Shown piece after piece: positions 1-7,330 of a stretch of 24,599 bases of DNA. Position 1 is the stretch's first letter, and each line of letters begins with the position of its first letter. The notes beneath the pieces are model-generated. The model was not told where the DNA came from. It made no database searches and saw only the letters and a program-made list of their open reading frames with translations. The stretch is from a virus. The stretch spans positions 1 to 24,599 of the IMG/VR virus record IMGVR_UViG_3300035703_000401, one strand, 5' to 3'. A program made the translations under genes and the position numbers.

Positions 1-185
1 CCGAAGAATAGATTACCAGTGACCATATAAGAAATAGCACCACAAATAATACCGACCATTGCCCAGCGCCCATTATACTTCTCCTTTACTTGATTGGGAG
101 TGTCCATACCATAGTTTTCATAATACATAGTGGGTTCTTTTGCCCACATATTCTGTTGTCCACGATCATTAGTCGTTACAGTCAT
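1..185 (-). CDS. hli: High-light-inducible protein (Hli), 3' end cut by window
   Basis: Translating the minus strand from the ATG at 185-183 gives 61 complete codons that run off the window edge. Residues 36-46 contain the chlorophyll a/b-binding signature (EKYNGRWAM), followed by a hydrophobic helix ending in TGNLFF, which is typical of the single-helix Hli/Scp proteins of cyanobacteria and cyanophages. Family knowledge: Hli proteins sit in thylakoid membranes, bind pigment and protect photosystem II under stress; phage copies are thought to keep photosynthesis going during infection. The N-terminal 30 residues are polar. It lies just downstream of the sugar operon but has its own consensus-like promoter. 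No clear Shine-Dalgarno sequence precedes the ATG. The identification is secure; only the C-terminus is missing. Confidence 0.93.
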   Translation of the reverse strand, partial: MTVTTNDRGQQNMWAKEPTMYYENYGMDTPNQVKEKYNGRWAMVGIICGAISYMVTGNLFF

Positions 186-212
186 TTCCGTTTTATTACG
201 AATTGTTACATC

Positions 213-241
213 AGTATATATGCCTATTGGTGGTTTGTCAA
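213..241 (-). promoter_or_regulatory. sigma70-type promoter for hli
   Basis: On the minus strand a perfect -35 TTGACA (241-236) is followed after exactly 17 bp by TATACT (218-213, 5 of 6). The hli ATG is 28 bp below the -10 box. The -35 box overlaps the stop codon of the GT25 gene, so hli can be transcribed independently of the sugar operon. TAGG occurs 4 bp upstream of the -10 box, as in other promoters of this window. Confidence 0.8.
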
Positions 242-1017
242 GAGGGATTTGTTATCCTTCCAAGATATGGATCATAGTTCATGATGTCACTTATACTTAA
301 TCCAGGTCCATTTTGTTTCCAAAAGTTCAATATTCCCTCATAACTTTGCTTATGAAACATATCAATATGTTCTGGATGAATTGAAGAACCTAGATCTAAT
401 TTATACAGTAACAATGGAATACTAAAGGTATTTCCACTATTATAAATCAAATCATCTGCAACTGCCCTAGGTTTAACTCCATTATCAAGTTTATATTTTT
501 CCTTTCTGACATGATGCTTGAGCAATTTAGTTGCATGATGACGAGTAATTAAGTAAGCAGCAGTAGAAAAGTCATTCACAAACCTCTTGTGAAGTTTTAC
601 GTGGATGTTTCCAGTGCAAATAATAGATAGTTGAATTACATCAAAGTCATATGGTACTTTGGATATCACTTCGTTCCAAGTAAAATTCCAATATTTAACT
701 GGTTCTAAATTACAATCATCTTCCATAATGATCGCATAAGGAGTATCAGTTGTCTCATACCAATGTTTAATTGCTTTAAGATGAGAAGTGGTGCAACCAA
801 TTTCTCCAGATGTCATCATTTCAGGATATCTTCCGGAAATGATATCACTTAAATCATCTTGACGACCATCATATGCAGAAATTCGAGTATAATTTTCAAT
901 TTCCCAATACTTAAATTGATCCTCCATATATTCTCTTCTTTCCGGTTGCCCATCAAGATTTAGATAATATATGTGAGGAAGATTTTTGAGTTTATAAGTT
1001 GATTTATTTTTGTCCAT
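238..1017 (-). CDS. Glycosyltransferase family 25 (LPS-type)
   Basis: A 259-residue protein with the GT25 layout: an N-terminal IYYLNLDGQPERREYM segment (residues 16-31) resembling the family's INLDRRPER motif, then GCTTSHLKAI near residue 74, then the acidic metal/nucleotide-sugar motif IMEDD (97-101). Family members transfer galactose or glucose to lipooligosaccharide cores, or to collagen in animals. The length is normal for a complete bacterial GT25 domain. It is the last gene of the sugar operon and starts 1 bp after the preceding stop codon. The acceptor cannot be read from the sequence; phage glycans, virion proteins and host LPS are all possible. Confidence 0.85.
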   Translation of the reverse strand: MDKNKSTYKLKNLPHIYYLNLDGQPERREYMEDQFKYWEIENYTRISAYDGRQDDLSDIISGRYPEMMTSGEIGCTTSHLKAIKHWYETTDTPYAIIMEDDCNLEPVKYWNFTWNEVISKVPYDFDVIQLSIICTGNIHVKLHKRFVNDFSTAAYLITRHHATKLLKHHVRKEKYKLDNGVKPRAVADDLIYNSGNTFSIPLLLYKLDLGSSIHPEHIDMFHKQSYEGILNFWKQNGPGLSISDIMNYDPYLGRITNPS

Positions 1018-1018
1018 C

Positions 1019-1981
1019 TTATGAAATAAGTAAATTTATTATTTTATCGGTGACATTTATACCAGCAAAAATTTTTTCAATATCAACTAAAATTGGGATA
1101 TTGGAATTATAATCCACAAATACTTCATAATCAATATTTCGAAGAAAACATTCTACAAAACAACTTGATGGATATGTTATATAATAATTCTTTGCTAAGG
1201 AGTATAAACTACTTCTACTTAAATTGTTATGATTTAACCATGCAGTATCTACACAATAATTTGTCGGATTATTTAATATTTTTTGAAATGTTGGGTGAGA
1301 TGGAGAAGATGCTGCGGGATGAAGAATGAAGTAGCAAGTAGTATTATTATTTGATAGTTCAAAAAAAGTATCCCACGTCTTCTCTTTCCAATCTCTAGTA
1401 TAAATTTTAGCCCACTCAGAAGAACTTGTTTCTAATTTTATATCAGAGGAATTATCTTTTTCAAAGAAGTTTCCCAGAAAAAATACTTTCCCATCTCGTT
1501 TATAGTCAAATTCTTGAAAATAATGATTTGGAATACCAACGGGAATGAATTTTTCTTTTGGAGTTGCAACTTCCTCATGAATATATTCCTCTTTAACCCA
1601 AGTCAAAACATAATCTGCACTATATGTGTAATGAGGAAGTCTTGTAATTCCCTCTTGAGATAATCCGTGTTGAATAGCAAAGCTTTTCGACTTTTTAGCA
1701 AATTCATATTCAAACTGATGATATGGACTCGACGACCCACTGGTTACTAAAATTACAGTTTCCTTATCAATGATTGAAGAAATATCTTTGTTAATTGATA
1801 TAATTTTAAAATTATCATTTTTATACTGCAATTCAAGAAGATATTGATACCTAGATAGATCGTATTTTAGTTCCTCATTACAATATAAAATTAAATCACA
1901 TTTTTCTAATATTCCCTCTACAATAGGAACTATAAATCTAAGGAAATTTCTAGTCGTACAAGTAATAATTACCTTTTTCAT
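1019..1981 (-). CDS. Putative GT-B-like sugar/polyol-phosphate transferase
   Basis: This 320-residue protein is not confidently assigned to a family. Visible features resemble GT-B enzymes of the CDP-glycerol polymerase or capsule type: an IQHG motif near residue 102, SADYVLTW shortly after, VGIPNHYF near 149, ILHPAASS in the second half, and ITYPSSCFVECFLRN near the C-terminus, where related enzymes have a TDYSS-type substrate motif. No signal peptide or membrane helix is apparent. It overlaps the preceding methyltransferase by an ATGA start/stop overlap (1978-1981), implying coupled translation in the sugar operon. The glycosyltransferase role is inferred from these motifs and from context. 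Confidence 0.6.
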   Translation of the reverse strand: MKKVIITCTTRNFLRFIVPIVEGILEKCDLILYCNEELKYDLSRYQYLLELQYKNDNFKIISINKDISSIIDKETVILVTSGSSSPYHQFEYEFAKKSKSFAIQHGLSQEGITRLPHYTYSADYVLTWVKEEYIHEEVATPKEKFIPVGIPNHYFQEFDYKRDGKVFFLGNFFEKDNSSDIKLETSSSEWAKIYTRDWKEKTWDTFFELSNNNTTCYFILHPAASSPSHPTFQKILNNPTNYCVDTAWLNHNNLSRSSLYSLAKNYYITYPSSCFVECFLRNIDYEVFVDYNSNIPILVDIEKIFAGINVTDKIINLLIS

Positions 1982-2622
1982 TTCTTAGTTTTTTTAATCT
2001 CAAAAATCAAATCATCATACCTATTTTTGATTTGCCTTAAATCCACAAAGGAGTGTGAATATTCGTATTCATCATCTTTTGTTAATGACTGAAGTTTATC
2101 TAGTAGTAAATTAAAATGCTCGTATTCTTGAACATCTTCTATAAAGATACTACCACCTTCACGTAACATAGGTAAATATAAATCTAAAAATTTTAATTGA
2201 CTATCTAAAGTATGAGGACCATCATCAAAAATAATATCAAATCCATTTGGAACAAATTTCTTCACTTCATAAGAACTCTCCTCCAAATAAGCATCACAAT
2301 TTGCATAAGTAAATCTTTTCTCATCCATAATTTCCCATACCTTAGGATTGATAGTCTCTTGAATATCTAAAAGTAAAAGTTGAGATTTTGGGAGAAAATC
2401 GTGCCACATAATAGCTGAACAACCATAATTTGCACCAACCTCAAGGATATAAAGTTCTTTATTTTGATAAGGAGTTAATTTCTCTTCATAATAATTACAA
2501 TACGAATGCCAATCATTTTTATCAGTTCCCCAACCACCTAAATGCCTGCCCTGAGCATCATAACGTCCATTAAGGCCATTCATATTATATTTTTCGATAA
2601 TTTCAACTAACTTGTTTTTCAT
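1978..2622 (-). CDS. Class I SAM-dependent methyltransferase
   Basis: A 214-residue protein with a Rossmann methyltransferase core: motif I ILEVGANYGCS (59-69), an acidic residue ending the next strand (LLLLDIQE), a motif similar to IIFDDGPHTLDSQ around residues 131-144, and LREGGSIFIEDV as post-motif III. The DDGPHT segment and an N-terminal GGWGTDKNDWHSY-type region resemble Methyltransf_24 and sugar O-methyltransferases acting on glycosides. In this operon it probably methylates a sugar hydroxyl on a glycan. Its start overlaps the 3' end of the GT4-like gene by 20 bp. The enzyme class is well supported; the substrate is unknown. Confidence 0.8.
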   Translation of the reverse strand: MKNKLVEIIEKYNMNGLNGRYDAQGRHLGGWGTDKNDWHSYCNYYEEKLTPYQNKELYILEVGANYGCSAIMWHDFLPKSQLLLLDIQETINPKVWEIMDEKRFTYANCDAYLEESSYEVKKFVPNGFDIIFDDGPHTLDSQLKFLDLYLPMLREGGSIFIEDVQEYEHFNLLLDKLQSLTKDDEYEYSHSFVDLRQIKNRYDDLIFEIKKTKK

Positions 2623-3580
2623 TTTTCTCCTTAACTAATTGATAACATTTTTTCCAAAGATTTGAAACTGATTCTGGACTATGAAATAAATCGATGTATT
2701 TTTGTCCCTGTTTTATTTTTTCTAATACCTTTTTCTTATTACTGAGAGCCCAAAAAATTCCATCATAAATTCTATCATAATCATCTAAAAAAACAAAATC
2801 TTGAAAATCTTTATAGCTATTGACTCCATTGTTTGTAACTACAAACTTTCCCATCTGAAGGGATTCTACAATTCTATTAGGACTTTTAACAGAAATATTT
2901 TTAAAATTATTATAAAATGGAAGTAATATAATATCACACTCTTCCATCAATTTAGTCTGAAGTTCAAAGGTCCAGGTGTAGATATTTAATTTTTTATGCC
3001 TAAAATTATTAATGTCACTGATTTCATTATTAAAAATTGCTTCTATAGTAAAATCAATTCCAAAATTTTCAAGTTTAGAAATAATATTAAACCAATCGAC
3101 TGGGATAAAATTATCTCTACATCCAAAAAATAATAATTTCAATTTATTATCTGGATTAAAATTTGGCAATCTCCTAGTCCTTTCAAACGGGTCAGTAATT
3201 ACAAAGGCATCTTTATCAATTTTTTGTTTTACCAAATCCCTCATAGATTTTGTAGGGACAACTATAAGTTCACAATTTATACACGCATATTTAAACATTA
3301 GTGAGTATGTTTTATCATCAAATTGATCATCACATATATCAAAAATAAATTTTATTTTCTCCTGCAAGAGATAATCAATATCTTTTATTGTAGTTTTTTT
3401 AGATAATACCACAACATCTTCAGAAGAAGCATCAGAAAGATCAGTTATGACTTCACCAAAAATACTTGCTGGTATCTCACAACGCAATCTTTTGGATGCT
3501 CTAGGTATATTATCTGGTGTATGAAATTTAAGCATGGTATTTATTATAACAATATCTAACTTCTTTATCCATATCTCCAT
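2603..3580 (-). CDS. Glycosyltransferase, GT4-like (GT-B fold)
   Basis: A 325-residue protein with the GT-B organisation. An N-terminal strand (LDIVIINT) leads into a TPDNIPRASKRLRCEIPA region, the middle has LKLLFFGCRDN at the start of the second Rossmann domain, and the C-terminal part has RIVESLQMGKFVVTNNG, equivalent to the GT4 'E..a.G.Pvv' nucleotide-sugar signature. The start is uncertain. The ATG at 3580 keeps the first beta strand but overlaps the GT2 gene by 53 bp; a second ATG at 3535 would overlap by only 8 bp but would lose that strand, so the longer form is preferred. Neither has a good Shine-Dalgarno sequence. Sugar and acceptor are unknown. Confidence 0.75.
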   Translation of the reverse strand: MEIWIKKLDIVIINTMLKFHTPDNIPRASKRLRCEIPASIFGEVITDLSDASSEDVVVLSKKTTIKDIDYLLQEKIKFIFDICDDQFDDKTYSLMFKYACINCELIVVPTKSMRDLVKQKIDKDAFVITDPFERTRRLPNFNPDNKLKLLFFGCRDNFIPVDWFNIISKLENFGIDFTIEAIFNNEISDINNFRHKKLNIYTWTFELQTKLMEECDIILLPFYNNFKNISVKSPNRIVESLQMGKFVVTNNGVNSYKDFQDFVFLDDYDRIYDGIFWALSNKKKVLEKIKQGQKYIDLFHSPESVSNLWKKCYQLVKEKNEKQVS

Positions 3581-4220
3581 GATAATTTGAAGATATTTGA
3601 TTTTTATGGATTCTGTTGCTGACTAAAACATCATCGAGATAAATTGGATTTCCAAATTTTAATCTAGTATGATAGTAAAAATCACAGTCCATCATCATCT
3701 TTAAATTAGTATCAAATTTAATTTGCTCAAATACATTCCTACTAAAGGATAAAACAGAAGGAGAACTTATTGTATTTACTCCCAGTAAAATATTATCATT
3801 CCACCTGGGATACATCTCATTGTAAAAAGAGTTCCCATCATCTGCAGTATGATTGCAACCACATAATATCCAAGAGATATCTTTTCTAAACTCATTAATT
3901 ATTTTTTGAAATGCCTCATCATCATAAAAAAAATCGTCTTGAAACATTACTTTAATAATATCACCATGGCATAAAGAAATTGCATTATTAGTATTGTATG
4001 GACCATTCCCTCTATGTTCTAAGCATCTATTATACCTTATTGAGAGATCGTAGATATTTTTTTTACAAAAATCCCGTATATCATTATTTCTACTATGGTC
4101 GGATATAACAACCTCAAAGTTTCTAAAAGTTTGTATACTTATTGTCCTGAGTAAGTCATCTAAAAATTCAACTCCTCTCCCATAGTACTCCCAGGTAGGA
4201 ATTGCTACAGATAATTTCAT
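3528..4220 (-). CDS. Glycosyltransferase family 2 (GT-A fold)
   Basis: Residues near the N-terminus (LSVAIPTWEYYG, then QTFRNFEVVISDHS) are the classical GT2 nucleotide-binding start, and VMFQDDFFYDDEAF supplies the acidic DxD-like metal site. HRNRGNGP-type sequence is represented by LEHRGNGPYNTNNAI. The length (230 aa from this start) matches a single GT2 catalytic domain without membrane helices. An in-frame ATG lies four codons upstream at 4232, but the ATG at 4220 gives a 4-bp ATGA overlap with the GT11 stop codon, the coupling seen elsewhere in this operon, so it is chosen. The donor sugar cannot be predicted. Confidence 0.85.
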   Translation of the reverse strand: MKLSVAIPTWEYYGRGVEFLDDLLRTISIQTFRNFEVVISDHSRNNDIRDFCKKNIYDLSIRYNRCLEHRGNGPYNTNNAISLCHGDIIKVMFQDDFFYDDEAFQKIINEFRKDISWILCGCNHTADDGNSFYNEMYPRWNDNILLGVNTISSPSVLSFSRNVFEQIKFDTNLKMMMDCDFYYHTRLKFGNPIYLDDVLVSNRIHKNQISSNYHGDMDKEVRYCYNKYHA

Positions 4221-5017
4221 ATAATAATCCAATGACTACAATATAAATCCTTTGTTATTTTGTCAGAATTATTAGGACCAAACCATTTGGATGGAGCAAT
4301 AACCTTCCCAACATTAGATAACCAAGCACCCCACCAACTAAAAGTACTATTTGCAATGATAAAATCACTACACTTAGACATCAAATATAAATCATGATAT
4401 GAACTCCCTCCCTCTGATACTAAAAATCTATCATCAGAAAAAAGTTCCTGTTCTTTGCACCATTCTGGGTCATCGGAAAAAATAATTACCTGCCTATTAC
4501 TAGAGAACTTTGATAGTGCATATTCATAAAAATCTAAGCTTAAATTGTGATGATTTTTTGAGTTTATTAAATAATCTCCCCTTCTAATATGAAGAGCAAC
4601 AGGATTATCAAAAAAATTAAGATATTCTTTGCAGTCAGATACTATATGGTCAAGAAATGAAAAATCTTTTCTTATATCATCCGAGACATTTGAAAAATAT
4701 TTTTCAGTTTGAAAATACCCAACCAAAGAAAAGTCTTCTTTAATTCTTGTATTGAACAATTCAGAATCAAATTCAAAATGCTTTTCCGGAAAATAATTTT
4801 GAGTATCTAAGAAACCAACATTATCAGGATTAATCTTAAAACAATCAAACAATTCAATTCTTAGTTTATTTCCCAAATTATCATTAACTATTTGACCATG
4901 ATTGGGAATTATGAAATTAGTTCCAATATTTTTAGATATTCCTTTTGCTGCAGCATATTGAAACATTTGATTTCCAAGTTGTCCCATGGTTCCCAAATGA
5001 TTAAACCCTATAGTCAC
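4217..5017 (-). CDS. GT11 family alpha-1,2-fucosyltransferase-type enzyme
   Basis: A 266-residue protein with the diagnostic GT11 motifs: GQLGNQMFQYAAAKG at the N-terminus (12-26), HIRRGDYL (143-150) and NSTFSWWGAWLS (223-234). The family transfers L-fucose from GDP-L-fucose, usually to galactose in O-antigens or human-type glycans; the HxRRxD motif binds the GDP part. No GDP-fucose synthesis genes are visible here, but a GDP-mannose 3,5-epimerase homologue starts the same operon. GDP-L-galactose, which is 6-hydroxy-GDP-L-fucose, is therefore a plausible donor (inference). It overlaps both neighbours by 4 bp (ATGA). Confidence 0.93.
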   Translation of the reverse strand: MTIGFNHLGTMGQLGNQMFQYAAAKGISKNIGTNFIIPNHGQIVNDNLGNKLRIELFDCFKINPDNVGFLDTQNYFPEKHFEFDSELFNTRIKEDFSLVGYFQTEKYFSNVSDDIRKDFSFLDHIVSDCKEYLNFFDNPVALHIRRGDYLINSKNHHNLSLDFYEYALSKFSSNRQVIIFSDDPEWCKEQELFSDDRFLVSEGGSSYHDLYLMSKCSDFIIANSTFSWWGAWLSNVGKVIAPSKWFGPNNSDKITKDLYCSHWIII

Positions 5018-5607
5018 TTCTTAATTCCCCAAAAATAAAGATCTTTTGAAAACGAATACTTACTCCCCTTTAGTTGTTTAATAAATTCAGTTAAAGGTTC
5101 TTTCACAGTACTATGAAATTCATAAACTTCGAATATATCATCAAAAGATTCATTAAAAGAATTTCTAAAATCATCTTCATCTAGATTTCTGTAATAATCC
5201 CATCCTTTACCTATTGTTAGAGGTGATTTTGATGGAGAAGTCCTGGATGTTCCATGTTCAGGGCGACCAGTAGTAGCACAAGTAAAAAACACTAATCCAC
5301 CACTCTTAGTCATTCTGACCATATTAGCAAAGGTTTCCGCCCAGTATGGATTATGCTCAAAACATTCACCAGAAGTACATACATCGTAAGTTTCATCTGG
5401 AGAATTATACTCATGTCCAGAACAAACAAAATCTACATCTTTGCCTTCACCAACATCAATTCCCGTGTAATCACAGTCATTAAAAAAATCTCTCATAGTC
5501 CCATTAATGTTGAGACTTCCAACTTCCAAAACTTTTTTATTTGAAAAGAATAATAAATTATTCTTTTTTACCATTAAAATAAATTCTCTCTGATAACTAT
5601 GCGACAT
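5014..5607 (-). CDS. SAM-dependent methyltransferase
   Basis: A 197-residue protein with a class I methyltransferase core: KVLEVGS (25-31) as motif I, YTGIDVGEGKDVD as motif II with an acidic ribose-binding residue, YDVCTSGECFEHNPYW as the motif with the conserved 'E.leH' pattern of Methyltransf_11 enzymes, then MVRMTKSGGLVFFTCAT. It is short but covers a full catalytic domain. Lying between the epimerase and the GT11 gene, it probably methylates a sugar or a sugar precursor. It overlaps the epimerase stop by 11 bp and the GT11 start by 4 bp. The substrate is unknown. Confidence 0.8.
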   Translation of the reverse strand: MSHSYQREFILMVKKNNLLFFSNKKVLEVGSLNINGTMRDFFNDCDYTGIDVGEGKDVDFVCSGHEYNSPDETYDVCTSGECFEHNPYWAETFANMVRMTKSGGLVFFTCATTGRPEHGTSRTSPSKSPLTIGKGWDYYRNLDEDDFRNSFNESFDDIFEVYEFHSTVKEPLTEFIKQLKGSKYSFSKDLYFWGIKK

Positions 5608-6649
5608 TTTTCTCGATTTGCAATTTAATCCAATTGTAAGTTCTAAGAATTCCCTCTTCTAGAGTTTGTGAATAATCCCATCCAAGTTTTTCTCGAATCA
5701 GATCATTATTAGAATTGCGACCACGAACACCAAGAGGTCCATCAATATGGATTTTTTCTACTTTTTTACCGGCAACTTTGGCAGCAGTATCTACAAGTTG
5801 ATTAATAGTAACCATTTCCTCAGAACCAATATTGACGGGACCTTGGAAATCGGAATCCATCATTCTGCGGGTTGCTTCGATGCATTCATCAATGTACAGG
5901 AAGGAACGAGTTTGTAGTCCATCTCCCCACACCTCGATGGATCCACCTTCTTCTGGAAGATAGGCAACCTTTCTGCAGATTGCTGCTGGTGCTTTCTCTC
6001 TTCCACCTTCCCAAGTTCCTTCAGGTCCAAAGATATTATGATACCTAGCAACCCGAACAGGGATCCCGTAATTACGAGAATAAGCGAAAAACAACCGCTC
6101 TGAGAACAGTTTCTCCCAACCATATTCAGAATCGGGTGCTGCTGGGTATGCTGATTCTTCACGGCAATCTGGGTTATCTGGATCGAGTTGATTGTGATCA
6201 GGATACATGCAAGCAGATCCAGAGTAGAAAATTTTAGTCTTATTTACACCGTCTCTTGCATTACGTTCCTTTTGCATTTCCAGAACGTTCAAATTAATAG
6301 TTGCAGAGTTATGCATGATGTCTGCATCGTTCTCACCAGTGAAAACAAAACCCGCACCACCCATATCAGCAGCAAACTGATAGATCTCATCAAATGATTG
6401 AATGTGATTATCTGGAACCAAGTGATAAAAATTTCCCAAGTAACCTTTGAATTGAAGACAAGCAGCAACGAATTTTACATCCCGAAGATCTCCAAGAATA
6501 AACTCATTTGCCTCTGTTTCAGAAAACTCCGGGAGTTTCAGGTCTACACCTCGAACCCAGTATCCTTCAGAACGAAGTCTCCTCACCATATGACTTCCAA
6601 TGAAACCACCAGCACCAAGGACCAGTGCTGTTTTAATATACTCACTCAT
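5597..6649 (-). CDS. GDP-mannose 3,5-epimerase homologue (extended SDR)
   Basis: A 350-residue NAD-dependent epimerase. GAGGFIGS (12-19) binds NAD. The rest closely follows plant GDP-mannose 3,5-epimerase as I recall it: QFAADMGG, SGSACMYP with Cys147, SEYGWEK with Tyr176 and Lys180, GTWEGGREKAPAA with Lys219, WGDGLQTRSFLYIDEC and GVRGRNS. Cys147, Tyr176, Lys180 and Lys219 correspond, with a +2 offset, to Cys145, Tyr174, Lys178 and Lys217 of the Arabidopsis enzyme, so the catalytic set is complete. The known reaction converts GDP-D-mannose to GDP-L-galactose (and GDP-L-gulose). It is the first gene of the sugar operon, behind a good sigma70 promoter, and probably supplies the activated sugar for the GT11 enzyme downstream. 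Confidence 0.85.
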   Translation of the reverse strand: MSEYIKTALVLGAGGFIGSHMVRRLRSEGYWVRGVDLKLPEFSETEANEFILGDLRDVKFVAACLQFKGYLGNFYHLVPDNHIQSFDEIYQFAADMGGAGFVFTGENDADIMHNSATINLNVLEMQKERNARDGVNKTKIFYSGSACMYPDHNQLDPDNPDCREESAYPAAPDSEYGWEKLFSERLFFAYSRNYGIPVRVARYHNIFGPEGTWEGGREKAPAAICRKVAYLPEEGGSIEVWGDGLQTRSFLYIDECIEATRRMMDSDFQGPVNIGSEEMVTINQLVDTAAKVAGKKVEKIHIDGPLGVRGRNSNNDLIREKLGWDYSQTLEEGILRTYNWIKLQIEKNVA

Positions 6650-6672
6650 AATTTTTTTCGTTATGTATTATC

Positions 6673-6701
6673 ATTATACCTATAATTGGTGTCATAATCA
6701 A
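6673..6701 (-). promoter_or_regulatory. sigma70-type promoter of the sugar operon
   Basis: On the minus strand TTGATT (6701-6696) is followed after 17 bp by a perfect TATAAT (6678-6673). The epimerase ATG is 24 bp below the -10 box. The spacer ends in TAGG, directly abutting the -10 box. No other promoter is apparent before the hli promoter about 6.4 kb downstream, so one transcript probably covers all eight sugar genes. Confidence 0.75.
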
Positions 6702-6747
6702 GAGGTATGACAACAAAAATAAAGTAACTGGATTATTTAGAATGAAT

Positions 6748-6900
6748 TTAACTACCCCAACCATTTAAAAATTTCTCCAAAGGATCTCTGCCAGTTTTAA
6801 CGATCTCACAAGCTCTTTTATAAAACATATTATTAGTGTTACCAGATTTTTCAAAAGTTTCCTTTATCTTAATCCAGTTATTAAGAGTATGATTGTCCAT
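6748..6900 (-). CDS. Small hypothetical protein (50 aa)
   Basis: An ATG at 6900-6898 opens a 50-codon frame ending in TAA at 6750-6748. The product starts MDNHTLNNWIKIKETFEKSG and continues with a YKRACEIV helix and DPLEKFLNGW. It is charged, helical in appearance and has no signal peptide. It fills an otherwise empty gap on the coding strand, with codon use like its neighbours. Function unknown. A 7-of-8 late-promoter match lies about 40 bp upstream. There is no strong Shine-Dalgarno sequence. Confidence 0.65.
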   Translation of the reverse strand: MDNHTLNNWIKIKETFEKSGNTNNMFYKRACEIVKTGRDPLEKFLNGWGS

Positions 6901-6939
6901 CTAAAAATGGCAAATGATTTACTATTTACCATCGGTATC

Positions 6940-6947
6940 AATTTATA
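6940..6947 (-). promoter_or_regulatory. Possible degenerate late promoter
   Basis: TATAAATT on the minus strand matches the T4 late consensus TATAAATA at 7 of 8 positions. It lies 40 bp upstream of the 50-aa gene and just after the zinc-ribbon stop codon. In AT-rich DNA such a match is weak evidence by itself. Confidence 0.35.
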
Positions 6948-6950
6948 CCC

Positions 6951-7202
6951 CTATTTGATTTCAAATTCTAACTTTCGAACTTTACGAGTTCTTCGTTCTT
7001 CTTGATAAGCTAGATCTTCTCTGCTGAAAGATGACTTTGATTTTTTAGTTTGATTTGTGGTAATTAATTCTACTAAACTTAAATCTAAAGCAGTAATTGT
7101 TTCCCCTTTGACAGTTGTTAAATTATCACATCCACAGCATTTAGTTCTTGATGGATGTGATTCTAATGTTATGTTGCAACTCTTGCATCTTATTGTTAAC
7201 AT
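6951..7202 (-). CDS. Small zinc-ribbon protein (83 aa)
   Basis: Residues 6-9 (CKSC) and 22-25 (CCGC) form a likely four-cysteine zinc knuckle pair, CxxC-12-CxxC, with Cys23 extra. The C-terminal half is basic and charged (NQTKKSKSSFSREDLAY, then RRTRKVRKLEFEIK). This suggests a small nucleic-acid- or protein-binding factor, but no family is recognised. An exact TATAAATA lies 19 bp upstream of the ATG, so late expression is likely. It begins just after the CAU tRNA. Confidence 0.75.
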   Translation of the reverse strand: MLTIRCKSCNITLESHPSRTKCCGCDNLTTVKGETITALDLSLVELITTNQTKKSKSSFSREDLAYQEERRTRKVRKLEFEIK

Positions 7203-7220
7203 TGTTCCACATAATTTAGA

Positions 7221-7228
7221 TATTTATA
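7221..7228 (-). promoter_or_regulatory. Late promoter (TATAAATA) for zinc-ribbon gene
   Basis: Exact T4-type late promoter octamer on the minus strand, 19 bp before the ATG at 7202. It begins 2 bp after the 3' end of the CAU tRNA, so the promoter is squeezed against the tRNA gene. In T4 this element is read by gp55-programmed RNA polymerase. Confidence 0.75.
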
Positions 7229-7230
7229 AA

Positions 7231-7301
7231 TGGCGGGTGAGGGAATTGAACCCCCTCCTGAAGCTTATGAGACTTCTGTGCTACCTTTACACTCACCCAC
7301 G
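7231..7301 (-). tRNA. tRNA with CAU anticodon (Met or Ile2), atypical
   Basis: The minus strand folds into a cloverleaf: acceptor CGTGGGT/ACCCGCC, D arm GTGT-AAAGGTA-GCAC, anticodon arm GAAGT-CTCATAA-GCTTC (anticodon CAU at 7269-7267), a 4-nt variable loop, and T arm GGGGG-TTCAATT-CCCTC, with A as discriminator and no encoded CCA. The anticodon would serve Met, or AUA-reading tRNA-Ile if the C is modified to lysidine. Odd points: the first acceptor pair is C·C, and position 8, almost always U, is G. The anticodon stem lacks the three G-C pairs of initiator tRNAs. It lies between the porin and zinc-ribbon genes. Confidence 0.8.
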
Positions 7302-7305
7302 ATGA

Positions 7306-7322
7306 GGAGGCAAAATGCCTCC
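7306..7322 (-). terminator. Hairpin between porin and tRNA
   Basis: A perfect 7-bp stem (GGAGGCA/TGCCTCC) with a TTT loop lies 8 bp after the porin stop codon and 4 bp before the CAU tRNA. No U-tract follows, so it may be a 3' stabilising or processing hairpin, not a true terminator. Confidence 0.5.
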
Positions 7323-7330
7323 AATATTTA

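Noticed and set aside
90-284. 64-codon plus-strand frame at the left edge
   Set aside because: It is antisense to hli and its promoter, and its hydrophobic product shows no recognisable domain.
5860-6162. Open frame of 100 codons on the minus strand
   Set aside because: It lies wholly inside the epimerase gene in another frame, and the epimerase keeps all its catalytic residues.
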